Assembly (NCBI GenBank): GCA_032358255.1
Contig: JAULBX010013319.1
Location: 35,893-99,892, forward strand
DNA: 64,000 nt
Direction of reading: 5' to 3'
Source of the DNA: Heterotrichella gracilis
Taxonomy: Eukaryota > Sar > Xanthophyceae > Tribonematales > Xanthonemataceae
Position numbers and translations under genes: made by a program. The notes beneath the pieces are model-generated. The model saw only the letters and a program-made list of their open reading frames with translations, was not told the DNA's origin and made no database searches. This document shows positions 42,699 through 57,600 of the stretch, one piece after another. The number at the start of each line of letters is the position of its first letter. The stretch's first letter is position 1.

Positions 42699-45600
42699 AT
42701 GGATGGTGGTCTGCCCACCTCCACGGGCAACCTCCCCCAACCCCCCGCCAGGAGCCAATGGTTGTGGGCACGCGTGGCTGCCCTGCCACCCACCCTGGTG
42801 TCAGAATGCCTAAGCAACGCGGTAGGTTGCCTCATGAAGGGTGTCAGTAGCGGCATGCTACGTCGCCTTGATGGCAGCATCCCTTGATAGTGTGCGCACT
42901 GAGGGTGTGGTGGGAGCAGCCTGGCAACTGGAAACTCATCAATACTATCCCTCCTTCTTCACTCATACAGTGCATTCATTCCTGCCAATTAACCATCACC
43001 CCATGCCACTGAGGCTACTCATTGCACACATGCAATGCCCAGCTGTGTGAAGGTTGGCCGCTGCATCGAGTACCACGTTACAAACCTGTGCATGCACACC
43101 AGGGCGTTACGCAGCACAGTGCAGCAGGTACCAGGGACATTAACTGTTCCAGTGCGCGGGTGTATGGTCTGGAGCGTTTAAGAACTCCTCTGCTCTTTGT
43201 ATTCACAGCAACTGCACTCAAAGACCCTGTGATTAGGCTCGCACTCATGCCAACAGTACACATATGTGTAAGGCTGACATAATTCGTGCACAACTTCATA
43301 TTGGGCAGCTCACGTTGGGACGGGGGGCCATTGAACCATGCTCGGAATACCTCTTTGCGTGCACTCTACAACCCTAGGCGCTCGTTGTGCACCAACAGTC
43401 TACAAATGTACAAGGCTGACTTGATACATCTGTGTGTGCACACCAGGGCGTGGCGCAACACAGCGCAGCAAGCAACAGGGATGTTGACCACTCCCAGTGG
43501 GGATTTGTGTCCCGGCTGCCGGGCGTCGACAAAACCCTGCAGGCCCTGTCGGCGCTGGATGGGCAGGACAGGGTGGGCGATGGGGCGGCGCTCGAAGAAC
43601 TCACCTCAGGTACGCTTGCAACGGAATGGTTTAGGGTTTAGGGTTTAGGGTTTTGTAGGGTTTGGTCTCTAGTGGCGCTGCTGGGCCACGTGCATCCATC
43701 ACAGCTTGCGGTGGATGGGTGCGGTTTTGAATGGAGATGGTGCACTGAATCGGCGGCGGTGCATATTAATGATAGGCGCGAGTGTGACTGGGGCGTATGC
43801 TGGAGGGGTGTTGGCAATGGCAGTGGGACAATGTATCAACCAATGTGGGCTGGTTGGGTATCACACCGTATTAGCATAGGCAATGCGTACCAGAGGTGGT
43901 GAGATCACACAGGGTCTTCCACCATGCCATGCGCACAGGCCCGATCGTCTGGTCTGTTGCGCAACCAAAGCTAAATACACAACAGAATGTACAGCTCTGC
44001 ACCACCTGCAGCGACCAGCGCACCCCCACTCCCACCCCCAACAGCCGCCTGACCCCCACACCACCCCCACCCTCCCACCTACCAGCCTACGAGGCCAGGC
44101 TGCAGGAAAGCTCCACCTTCCACTCCCCAGACTGCCCGGAAGCCATGGCGCAGTTGTACCACGTGCTCCCCGCCCTCCAGAACCTCAGCGGCTCTGTGGT
44201 GCGGCCACCTGGCGGCCCCGCCAGCGAGGCGGCGTTGGCGGATACCCGGCAGGCGCTGCGGGAGGGCCTGCGCCAGGGGTGGTCGATAGAGGCGGTGAAA
44301 AAGGGGGTGGGGTATGCCAAGGGGCGCGACTACCCCGCGGCACACAAGTGCTACGACCAGGTAGGAGGTGGCATCTGGGATTTACGGTGCAGGTTTAAGG
44401 GTTTTTCTCCCATAACATAGGGTTACCAGGGAATTTGCTCATGAGGTTCGCCACCAGGTGGCCCCCTTCCCTTGTGCTTCACAACCCTGGCATGGTGGTC
44501 GAAACCTTGCCATTCCTGGTGATGCACACCGCCTTGCCTAATGCTCACCACCTGATGCAAAACCACCATTCCTGGTGCACAACCCCTTGCTGCCAGGCAG
44601 GGCACTGGTACAAAACCCTTGGTGAGTTTGAGTGGTATTGAACTCTTGAACACAACGCATGTCTGGCAGGCATTGGAGCTGGATCGCCGCAACTGCGACG
44701 CCTACGTGGCAAGGGGGGCAGCGCACGCAAAGGAGGAGCTGTGGGAGAAAGCACTGGCGGATTTTGAGACGGCGCTAGGTACTGCCATGCGCATGTGCAT
44801 GCAATATTGCCAAAATGTTGACACTGTAAGTGTGATGCACACATTTAATGGTAGAAATAGGTGGAGGAATGATTGACCGAGGCTGTCTTGCTCCTACTCT
44901 GTCCCTCTCAACAAATGCCCTCGTCCTTCACACATATTCCTCGGTTCATAGATTAAGATTCTTCTGAAGTTTACTTATTTTGGCGCAGTTATTTATGATG
45001 TTTTTTATGATGATTTGCCTTTATTATATCGTGTTTAGTATAAAGCGATGCTTTTGGGGTTCCTCTGCAGAGATCGACCCTTCACACCCCAACGCCCAGC
45101 GCTACCTGGACTCTATCAGGGACAGAGTGGACACCAGATCGGCACCCGGCGCCACCACCACCGCCGGCCAGGCAGCCACTGCACAAAACCCTCGCCATGG
45201 TACCCACGCCAGCCAGGCAGTTGCACAAAACCCTCGCCAGGGTATCCATGCCAATATGCACGAGGGTGTGGCGGCAGAGGGTGCAGCCCACAATAGCAGG
45301 ACCTCCCCAGGAATGCACAAGGCTGGGGGCAGCACGCGCGTGGCGGATGATGGTGAGTTATGAATGTGCATTTGGGACATGACTGGCGTGGTGCGGCTGC
45401 ATGCACACCTCCCATTTGATTCAGTGGGAAGCAATGGCACGGCAAGGTGCTTTTATGTCTGTTGTGACTTGGGGCTGGGTTGCGGATGCATGCCGGATGA
45501 AGCCCAATGGCGCACCCTGTTTGTGCTGTACATTGACTTCACAAATGCGTGATGAAGTGTTGCCGTAAGTTGAAAGCCCTATCAGCACTCCACGGCATAG

Positions 45601-47190
45601 CGCAACCAGGCATCAAGCTCGTCTTTTACGGATCGCATGCATTGCTGGCGAATGGGGGTCAGCCAGCTGGCTGTGCAAAGCTTGTCAATTTATTGTCTTC
45701 TCTAATTAATGGGGCTTGCTGCCGTGTGTGGCGCAGGCAACGGCCACGCACAAGCCGCACTAGCAAGCGGTGCTGGGCCGGGCCAGGGTCCCCAAAGGAG
45801 TGGCAGTGGGGATAGCTCGGGCCCCGGGGATGGGGAAACCAGCAGCAGCTCTTCTGACATGGACCTTGAGACTGCCATCAAGATCGTCCAGGAGCACCAC
45901 CGGAAAAGGAATGGTCCTCTGCCCAAATACCCTCTGTGTGTTCCACCTGGCCTGTCACCTGGGGGCGAGTCCATACTTTTTTTTCTTTCAGGTGCATGCC
46001 CGCACACATGTGCAGCAAGTGGTTGCCTGTGTGATATGTTCCCCCACCATGCTTTCACTGGCACCGTAGCGTTACTCACAGGTGCAGGCATATTGTCATA
46101 TCGCCATGCACCCCTGCTAGAGCGACAATGGTGCATATCTGATCACTTTGCAGACAGGGAATATGCATTTCAAACTGTCGTTTATGTGCGTTTTGCCGCG
46201 TTGCAAAACGGCGACTATGTGCATATGATATGGTGCTTGCGAGGCGTGCACACAGCTGAACACGCACTTGTCAGACACCAGGTTAGCTGGTTACAATGCA
46301 TTCCAGCAATCAGCCAGAGTAGCAAGTGCATCTGTCCACCCCTGTTCCTGGCAACGGCAATGCAATTGGGCGTGGGTGGCGTGTTGTGTGCGTGCAGGGC
46401 TCCTAGCCCAAGGCACGCCAGCAAGAAAAAGGCCAAACATAAAAGGTGAGTGCATAGTCCCGATTAAAACGCTGCCCACCCAATCAAAACCCTGAACCCT
46501 GGCACCGCCCCTGTGCACGACATGCCGTGCATTGCATACAGGTAAACAAAATTGCATGAGCACAGACCCCGTGGAAATGGCGCATGCTGCTTGCATGTAT
46601 TAGTTAGTTACATGCATTCCAGCAAAATAGCCAGATTAGCAGTCAGTCTTGCACATGCGGCGCCACGCAGCTCTTTCCTGGCACTGTTTGAACCATCTAT
46701 TGATCCCACGCGACTTGAGCTTGCATGTATTGCTTGATGGTATGCAGTTAATCAGCGGTCTAATACATGAAAAATCTAACTTTGGCCCTTTGACTGTATT
46801 CGGTCATGGACACCACTTCATACCCTCCTTGCTGTAATGTCACCTGGCTATAATAGCACCAAAGATGACGTATGTAAAATAAACAACATAAGAAGAAAAG
46901 CACGAAATATTTGGATGGGACAACAAACCCATGCATCACAGCCCTGTGGCTCATGCAAGGCCACTAGCAACATCTTGGTAATATACATCCTTCACAAAAC
47001 CACACCGATATATTCACCCTACACCCCAAATTTGCCATAATGAAGCGGCACTGGCTGTGCCGCATGTGCAGGTCCAAACCCGAAACCCTAAACCCTACGC
47101 TGTGTGCGTGTGCAGGTCCAAACCCTCCAGGAAGCACAAAGCCAAGCACAGCAAGCACAAGCACAAGCGCCACAAGTCAAGCCACGACTG
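42699..47190 (+). CDS. TTC14-like tetratricopeptide-repeat protein with Lys/His-rich tail
   Basis: Exons: 42699-42821, 43447-43609, 44086-44360, 44670-44778, 45071-45352, 45737-about 45913, 46398-46445, 47116-47190. The first six join in phase; the link from the sixth to 46398 is unresolved and an extra small exon is needed. The core WSIEAVKKGVGYAKGRDYPAAHKCY, ALELDRRNCDAYVARGAAHAKEELWEKALADFETAL and EIDPSHPNAQRYL are two to three TPR helices in the order typical of TTC14 and its plant relatives. The family's N-terminal S1 domain is not seen here. After the TPRs come a Gly/Ser-rich spacer and a basic end, KKKAKHKR and RKHKAKHSKHKHKRHKSSHD, like the nuclear Lys/Ser-rich tail of TTC14. Function in the family is poorly defined; RNA-related is suspected. 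Confidence 0.72.
43088..43150 (+). repeat. Ghost copy of TTC14-like exon 2 (acceptor end)
   Basis: 'tgtgcatgcacaccagggcgttacgcagcacagtgcagcaggtaccagggaca' copies 43430-43485 across the acceptor. A TTTAGGG x3 tract lies at the other end of exon 2 (43628-43655). Confidence 0.85.
46601..46661 (+). repeat. Dispersed repeat B, copy 1
   Basis: 61 bases identical to 63940-64000 (from 'tagttagttacatgcattccagc' to 'cacatgcggc'). The second copy is cut by the window edge, so the true repeat is longer. Diverged relatives occur at about 46284-46350 and 63840-63900. It lies in the last long intron of the TTC14-like gene. Recent identity suggests a mobile or recently copied element. Confidence 0.95.
47042..47080 (+). 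repeat. Ghost of the last TTC14-like exon (acceptor end)
   Basis: 'gcatgtgcaggtccaaaccc' copies the junction gtgtgcag|GTCCAAACCC at 47108-47125, followed directly by gaaaccctaaaccctac. Confidence 0.8.
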
Positions 47191-47527
47191 ACGTGAAGCA
47201 TCGCAAAACAGCTGCTGCGCTGCTGCTGCTGCTGCTGCTTGTTACTGTCCTGAGCGCAGCAATCACCCCTTGTGCTCGTTTGTACTGCACCGTCAGCGCG
47301 GCCCTTAAGAGTTCCTAGCAGGGCTGTGACAAGGGTACGGCACTAAGCTGCGCACACCACCCGCATGGCGCTCTGCCAGCACTGACTGTAAGCTGTCACG
47401 ATAGCTCCCTTCCCGCCGGGACTGGATAGGGTTTGGCTAGGACTTTGGGCGTGATGTCTGCAGCGCTGAGAGATTGCTGTACGCATTCTTTCATTAGAAG
47501 TGTTGCCCAGGCTGTGCACTGGCGTGT
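47191..47527. other. Convergent 3' intergenic region
   Basis: About 340 bases between the stop codons of the TTC14-like gene and INO80C. It starts with a (CTG)n-like run (47213-47240). No defined terminator or polyadenylation signal recognised. Confidence 0.5.
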
Positions 47528-48277
47528 TTAGCGCAGCACTACAGCTGCGTTGCGCACTGCGAGCACTGACTGCACGGTGTCGTGGGACAGTGATCGGATC
47601 ACGGGGTAGAGGTCAGCAGACGCGTAGCGTAGCTTGGTTTTGGGGTCAGTGTAGGGCGCCTGCACAGCAGCAGGTGACTCTGATAGGGTAGAGAAGTTGC
47701 GCAATGCCAATTTAGAGCATTTAGATGCCAGTGCAAGATGTTGCTGGTGGTGAAGAGTAGTGGTGCGTGTCAGTGCAAGTGCAAATTGTTATTGCTGGGT
47801 GTTGCTGGTGAAATCAAGCTTTGGTGCCCAGGTTGGGTGCTTGTGATTTGCCTCACCTCAAAGCCTGTAATGTCACAGTACTTCTTGGCTGGATACAGAG
47901 AGGGTGCCGCCTCGATGTTCACATCTGCACAAGCAGGCCAGTGTGGTCAGTGCTGGCTTTCCATGACATGACAGTTTCCATGACATGACAGGTTCAGCAA
48001 CAAACACGGTCAGTGCACAAGCAGGCCAGTGTGTGTCAGTGCTGACTGGCTTTACATGACACGACAGGTTCAGCACCAAACACGAACAGGGCTGCTTACA
48101 GGTAGGCTCCGACACGGGGAGTGCTTCGTAGTTTTCAGCCTGCAGGATCTGCTTCAGCCTCTTCCACGTCCGCTTCTTGGCTGCCCCCGATTTGTGCTTC
48201 TTGAAGGATGTGTTCTCCAGCAAGAAGAGGTCCTCCAGAGGCACCCCTTCGTCCTGCACTTCCTCCGACTTCGCCAT
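47528..48277 (-). CDS. INO80C: INO80 chromatin-remodelling complex subunit C (IES6)
   Basis: Three exons on the minus strand, 48277-48100, 47924-47857, 47659-47528, phase-consistent, 125 aa. The protein holds a YL1-C domain: [25 protein letters not shown], followed by LYPVIRSLSHDTVQ and a short end. The N-terminal segment FKKHKSGAAKKRTWKRLKQIL is the basic, family-typical stretch before it. IES6 together with ARP5 forms a module of INO80 that couples ATP use to nucleosome sliding in the nucleus. The Cys of KYCDITG and the Tyr/Asp of PYTDP are conserved in the family. The 125-aa size fits the small algal and fungal members. The start MAKSEEV is the only Met in frame upstream of the domain. The Tyr codon is split by the first intron (T|AT). 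Confidence 0.93.
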
Positions 48278-48930
48278 GGGGCTCCTTTGTGTCAAACAAC
48301 CATCGAGGCTGGGCTAGATTGAAAACAATGTTAACAGTAATCGTGGGCTATGGCATGCCATATGCATGCATGCAGCCAGCGATGCATGCATATGTGAACC
48401 AAGTCGATTAGAGTTTATGAGCGAGTGCACGTATCACGCTGTCGGCCCTGAGCAACCTTGGTAACCTGTGCAAGTCTTGCTCCCATAAAGTTATGTTGGG
48501 AAATAAATGTAGCCACGACGCAAAACCCCGGGAAAAGTGCCAACTGGCCAAGGTGCCTTGACCCCAATCTTGGCATTGCCATAAAACGTGCCTGTAAGAA
48601 ACGCCCCTGGCAGACCAAAACAAATAGGAGAGTTGTTAAAGCCCCTTTTACTTCTGCTCATACACCCTGCTGTGCAACCCCTCGAGCGTACTGCTGGTGT
48701 CACAGTGTCATGTCCTCGGCATCTCGTGCACCAAATCGTGATCTTACAGGTGGCGTAGCAACACTGTTGCAAAAACGGCGCCTTTTGACTTGGAAGAACC
48801 TTGGTCTCTCGTGCTGATAGTGTGGTGCTAGTGGTTTGGTTAAAACCATGAGGAGCAAGCCTGGTTAGCGACACCCCTGGTCCGAGGATGTGCGGTGGCT
48901 CCTAACAGTGCTAGTGACAGACCTTCAACA
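48278..48930. promoter_or_regulatory. Divergent intergenic region, INO80C / GFAT
   Basis: About 650 bases between divergent starts. It contains 'catatgcatgcatgcagccagcgatgcatgcatatg' near 48358-48392, an inverted pair of TGCATGCA palindromes that could be a binding site. No other feature seen. Confidence 0.45.
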
Positions 48931-53400
<4,470 letters not shown>

Positions 53401-54623
53401 GGGCGGTGGTGTAGGGTTTAGGGTTTTGGGGTCCAGGGTGAGTGGTCACGGCTGAGACTGTGACGGTCATCGAGGAGAGCTCAAGGCTGTGGTGGTCACA
53501 ACTGAACCTGTGATGGCCACTGAGGAGACTGGAGGTGGTGGTGGTGGGTTGGGGTGGGACCTTGAAGTGGGGCAATTGGCAGGGCAGGGCATGGGGAGTA
53601 TCTGGGGACATAGTGACCTTGTAGCACAGTGGATTTGCAGCGCTGTTTTGTGCGGGTTTGGGGTTGGAACCGTAGGGTGAGGGTGGGTGTTTTTTCATGT
53701 AGTGGGCAGGAGGCAGGTGAGGTATGCATGCATATGAGGAGACAACATAGAACGGAAGCTTGAGCTCTGTGCGTGGTGTACGCCCGCGCGATTTACTATT
53801 GGCTTCAACGTATTGGTGTTACAACTAAACTACCTCTAGAACGGTAAGCAGGAGCAGCGCTAGCAGCGTTATATTTAAAACTATTAGAACCGAACGTATT
53901 CATGATTACACTTATATGTTTTTAGACACAACGCCCACAGGGCTTGGCCTACTGCAACGACCTGACTCGTATGACCAAGTATGCGTTCACTTGCGCGGGT
54001 TCGAACCATGGAACACTTGTTACTCCTGCCACCTGGACCACCCTGGAAACCGTTTTGGGTCAGTCGGGTGGGTGGTGTCCCAACAGACAAGATGTCATAC
54101 AACCTTTTATACAGAAGCAGGCAGCAGATTGTTTCTTGTGACCTTTCGCTCGCCCACCTTCTACTGTAGAAGGTCTGAAACAGGGACTAGATGTCGATAG
54201 TTGTACAGACCCCGTTCGGGCCAGTTTTCCACTGAGGAAGCGTCGTTGACGTAAACGTGGCCCTCGGGGCACCCAACGGGCGTGATCGATTGGCCTATTC
54301 GTGACTAATCGATGGCTGGCACTTGAGTTTCATTACAAGGGGATTGGCCGGTGAACGAAAAACCTGGTGTACCAGCTCAGCGGGCAGCCGTTTCGCCAAT
54401 AGTAGAAGTATCGCTCGCCGCTTTGCATTCAGATCACTAGTTGAGCTCGCTCAATCCTTCCAGCAACTCCTTACGGAATAGCGTGGAACCGGGTGCAACT
54501 GCCTGCGGTGTGATGGGGAGTAAGGGTGGTGGCTCTGCGCCGCGCATGGCTAGCCCTTCGAAAAGCTTCTAAAATTGCACCCAACTTTTCAACCCGTTGA
54601 ACCCCTCCCACTCTCAAGCTGCA
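53401..54623. other. Intergenic region, GFAT / SnRK2-like kinase
   Basis: About 1.2 kb between tandem genes. Beyond the ghosts of the GFAT end and a TTTAGGG tract at 53411-53432 I see no gene. A T-loop-like 'gggttcgaacc' at 53997 is not part of a tRNA cloverleaf. Confidence 0.5.
53440..53545 (+). repeat. Two ghosts of the GFAT stop-codon end
   Basis: 'gactgtgacggtcatcgaggagagctcaaggctgtgg' (53456-53493) and 'ctgtgatggccactgaggagactggaggtgg' (53509-53540) copy 53374-53408, which contains SVTVTEES-stop. In the first the stop codon is lost (TGA to TCA). Confidence 0.88.
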
Positions 54624-57600
54624 ATGTTGCTGCTGAACAAGTTTGTCAAGGGCTGGAAAAGCGGAAGCGGAACCAACAGGTGAGTTGGTAGCCGCGAGTC
54701 GCCTGCATATGGGCTGGTATCTACGCTGCACCCAAACGCCCACAATCGTGGCTACCCATCCCACCCTCACGCCAACGAAGCAGTACGTACTTGGGTTGTC
54801 AGCAAACGTGCTTTTTTATCTGTTTGCGCACGGTGTTGTTGCCCTGGCGTTGATAGTGTACTGTTTTTGAGATCCCCTGCCCTTGACTGCCCAGTGACAA
54901 GTACAGATCAATTGCAATCGGTCAACAGCCTTTTACTTCACCAGGCTGAGTCGCCCTGGTTGCGCCTGGATCATGGAAACGTATTCGTTCCGTTTTAACG
55001 CAAGGGGTCCCTGCATAGACCCAGAGTTTTAGACACCATTGCACGGCATTTGTGCCTAATAATCGTGACCCTGGCGTGGCAGGGAAGGAGTGAAGGGACC
55101 CCCTTTAAGCACGGCTACCAGTGCAGAGCAGCCCGTACACGTGAAGGCTCCTACTGAGAGCGTTATACGGTCTTCCTCTTGTGGGGCCCCTGCTTTGGAG
55201 GACAGCTCGTACATTCTTCCTGGCCGAGTGCCGATCAACGACAGCTCACACAACAGCCTGACAGAAGACACGCCTGGTGTCACAGAGCGGGTGTGGACAA
55301 AGCCCAACCTCGGAAGTAAGTGGATGTGGGGACGTTGGCGCCGTTGTTGGCCGGTTTTTGTCGCCATCGGCGATCACGCGGTTTGCTATGCACCTCTCGG
55401 AAGGATGCCTGAAAGCAATGTCTGCTGGGTGATAAGGCAACAGGGCGGCCTCTTTGGCTGTACAGTCCGCAATGTCAGTCCCCGGCATGCTTCGATTAGT
55501 TTTCCTGCCACGTCGTTTGTTGCCACTCACGTTGGTAGCTTCCCGGCCTCGTATGCAACATCGCACTTGCGTTCTCATCACTTCCCAGCTGCCATGTACT
55601 TGTCCTGGCTGTCCCCAACTTTGGGGCCCAAGCCTGCACAGCTGTCCCTTTTCACCCCACTCAACAGCCCACCAGCACTCACGCTTGCACCAGCACCACC
55701 CACACCGCCCACCAGCACAGTACCCACCCCCACCACCCCCCTCTCCGCAGGCAGCGGCCCACACAACAGGTCATGGCAGCAACAACACCACCAAACCAGC
55801 CCCAGTGGCAGCCCCCCCACAGCCCCAGCCAGCGCCCCCCCAGTCCCTGCAGCCAGCACCCCCACTGTCCCACCCAGCCCCCCAGCGGTCCCTGCCAGGC
55901 CCCCTCGGTTCCTACCCGAAGTGCCGGACGAGCCCCCACTGGGGGTGGTGTACACCCCCCGCAACGTGCCCCTGGATGACGCCACCGTGCACTTTAGCGC
56001 CACCTACTCCTTCGACAACTGGCCCTCCACCACCCTCCACGCTGCCCCCAAGCAGCAGGAGGAGCAGCCAGATGGCCGCACGAGCTCGGGGAATTTCAAG
56101 TGGTGCTCGCTCAAGACTGGGGAGGTCACTGCCCTGCAGCAGGCAGCCATAGAAAAGGGGCTGAAGTACACCACCACCTGTCGGCTGGGCGCGGGGGGCT
56201 ATGCCACGGTCTACCTGGGCAAGCACGCAGACTCCAAGGAGCAGGTGGGTTTAGGGTTTCAGGAATAAGTGTGAGGGTTCCATGTCCCTAATATTACACC
56301 CTGCAGTGGCGCAGTATCCCTGGGGAAGCACGCAGACACCACGGAGCGGGCGGGTTTAGGGTTTTAGGGTTTTGTAACTAGTACACCCTGCGGTGGTGCA
56401 GTCTACGTTGGAAAGCACGCGGTGCTAAGGTGCGCGTGGATGGTGGCCTGGGTTGGCGCAGGTGTATCAGTGTACCTGGGGAAGCATGCAGAGACGCCAA
56501 AAGGGAGGTGGACGGGTTGGGTTGCAGGTGTAAATATTTCACCAGAGCGCCAACATGAGATGCACTTGTCCGGTGCCTGTCCCTGCGGCGCAGCTCCATT
56601 CAAATTGTAGGATGGACCTGGGAAAGCATGCGTGCACTAAGGCGCACGCGTGTGGGGTTGACACCGAGAAAACTAAACCCTAACTGTAGCCCAATGTCCC
56701 TCTCCCCAGGTGGCTGTGAAGTTCGTTGAGGGTTGACACCGAGAAGCACTAATATTGAACCCTGACCCTGACCGCAAAACCCTAACCCTAGCCAATGCCC
56801 TCCTGTCCCCAGGTGGCTGTGAAGTTCATTGAGGTCGACACCGAGAAGCACTAGTTCGTGAACTCTAAAACCCTAAAGGCATCCCCCTCCCTGTCCCCAG
56901 GTGGCTGTGAAGTTCATTGAGGTCGACACCGAGAAGCACCTCAAGTACGTGGTGCGGGAGGTGCTCAACCTGCGGCTGTGCACGGGGCACCCAAACATCA
57001 TCGGCTTCAAGGACGTGTTCCTGAAGGACAACCAGGTAAACCTTAAACCTAAAACCCTAAATCCTGGCTTCAAGGACGTGTTCCTCAAAGACAACCAGGT
57101 AAACAATAAACCCTGCGCCATGGACCTGTAAAGCCTACTTCTTCCACTTTCCTTTCAATTCCATTCAAACCAAGCGCTTTATACTCACCACTGCACTATA
57201 TGTTCAGGGCATCACCCACCCACCCAGTTGCTGTGAATCTACCAGGGCCTCAGCGCATACTGCACCCATGTCAGTTTCCCCATACTGACGTAGTTCACCC
57301 ATGTCAGTTTTCCCCATTTCCTGGGTTCTTCCCATGCGGGTCATAAGTACTCCCCCAGGTTACCAATGTGGTGGACTATGTGCGCGCATCGGCAGCCTGG
57401 CCAGCATTTGATATCACGTTCCTTTTCTCAAACAAAAAAAACACTGGGATTAAGGGAGTAGGGGATTTACAACGGCCATGCGCCATAGCCATCCCTGGGG
57501 CTCCTCCTGCCCATGTAGGTAGAAGACTGAAACTCGTTTTTTTGGTCCCCCCAGGTTGCCATTGTTATGGACTACGCGCGCAGCGGCACCCTGGCTAGCT

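Noticed and set aside
53990-54012. Possible tRNA (gggttcgaacc resembling a T-loop)
   Set aside because: Neither strand gives a T-arm that pairs, and no acceptor stem, D-arm or anticodon arm can be drawn around it.
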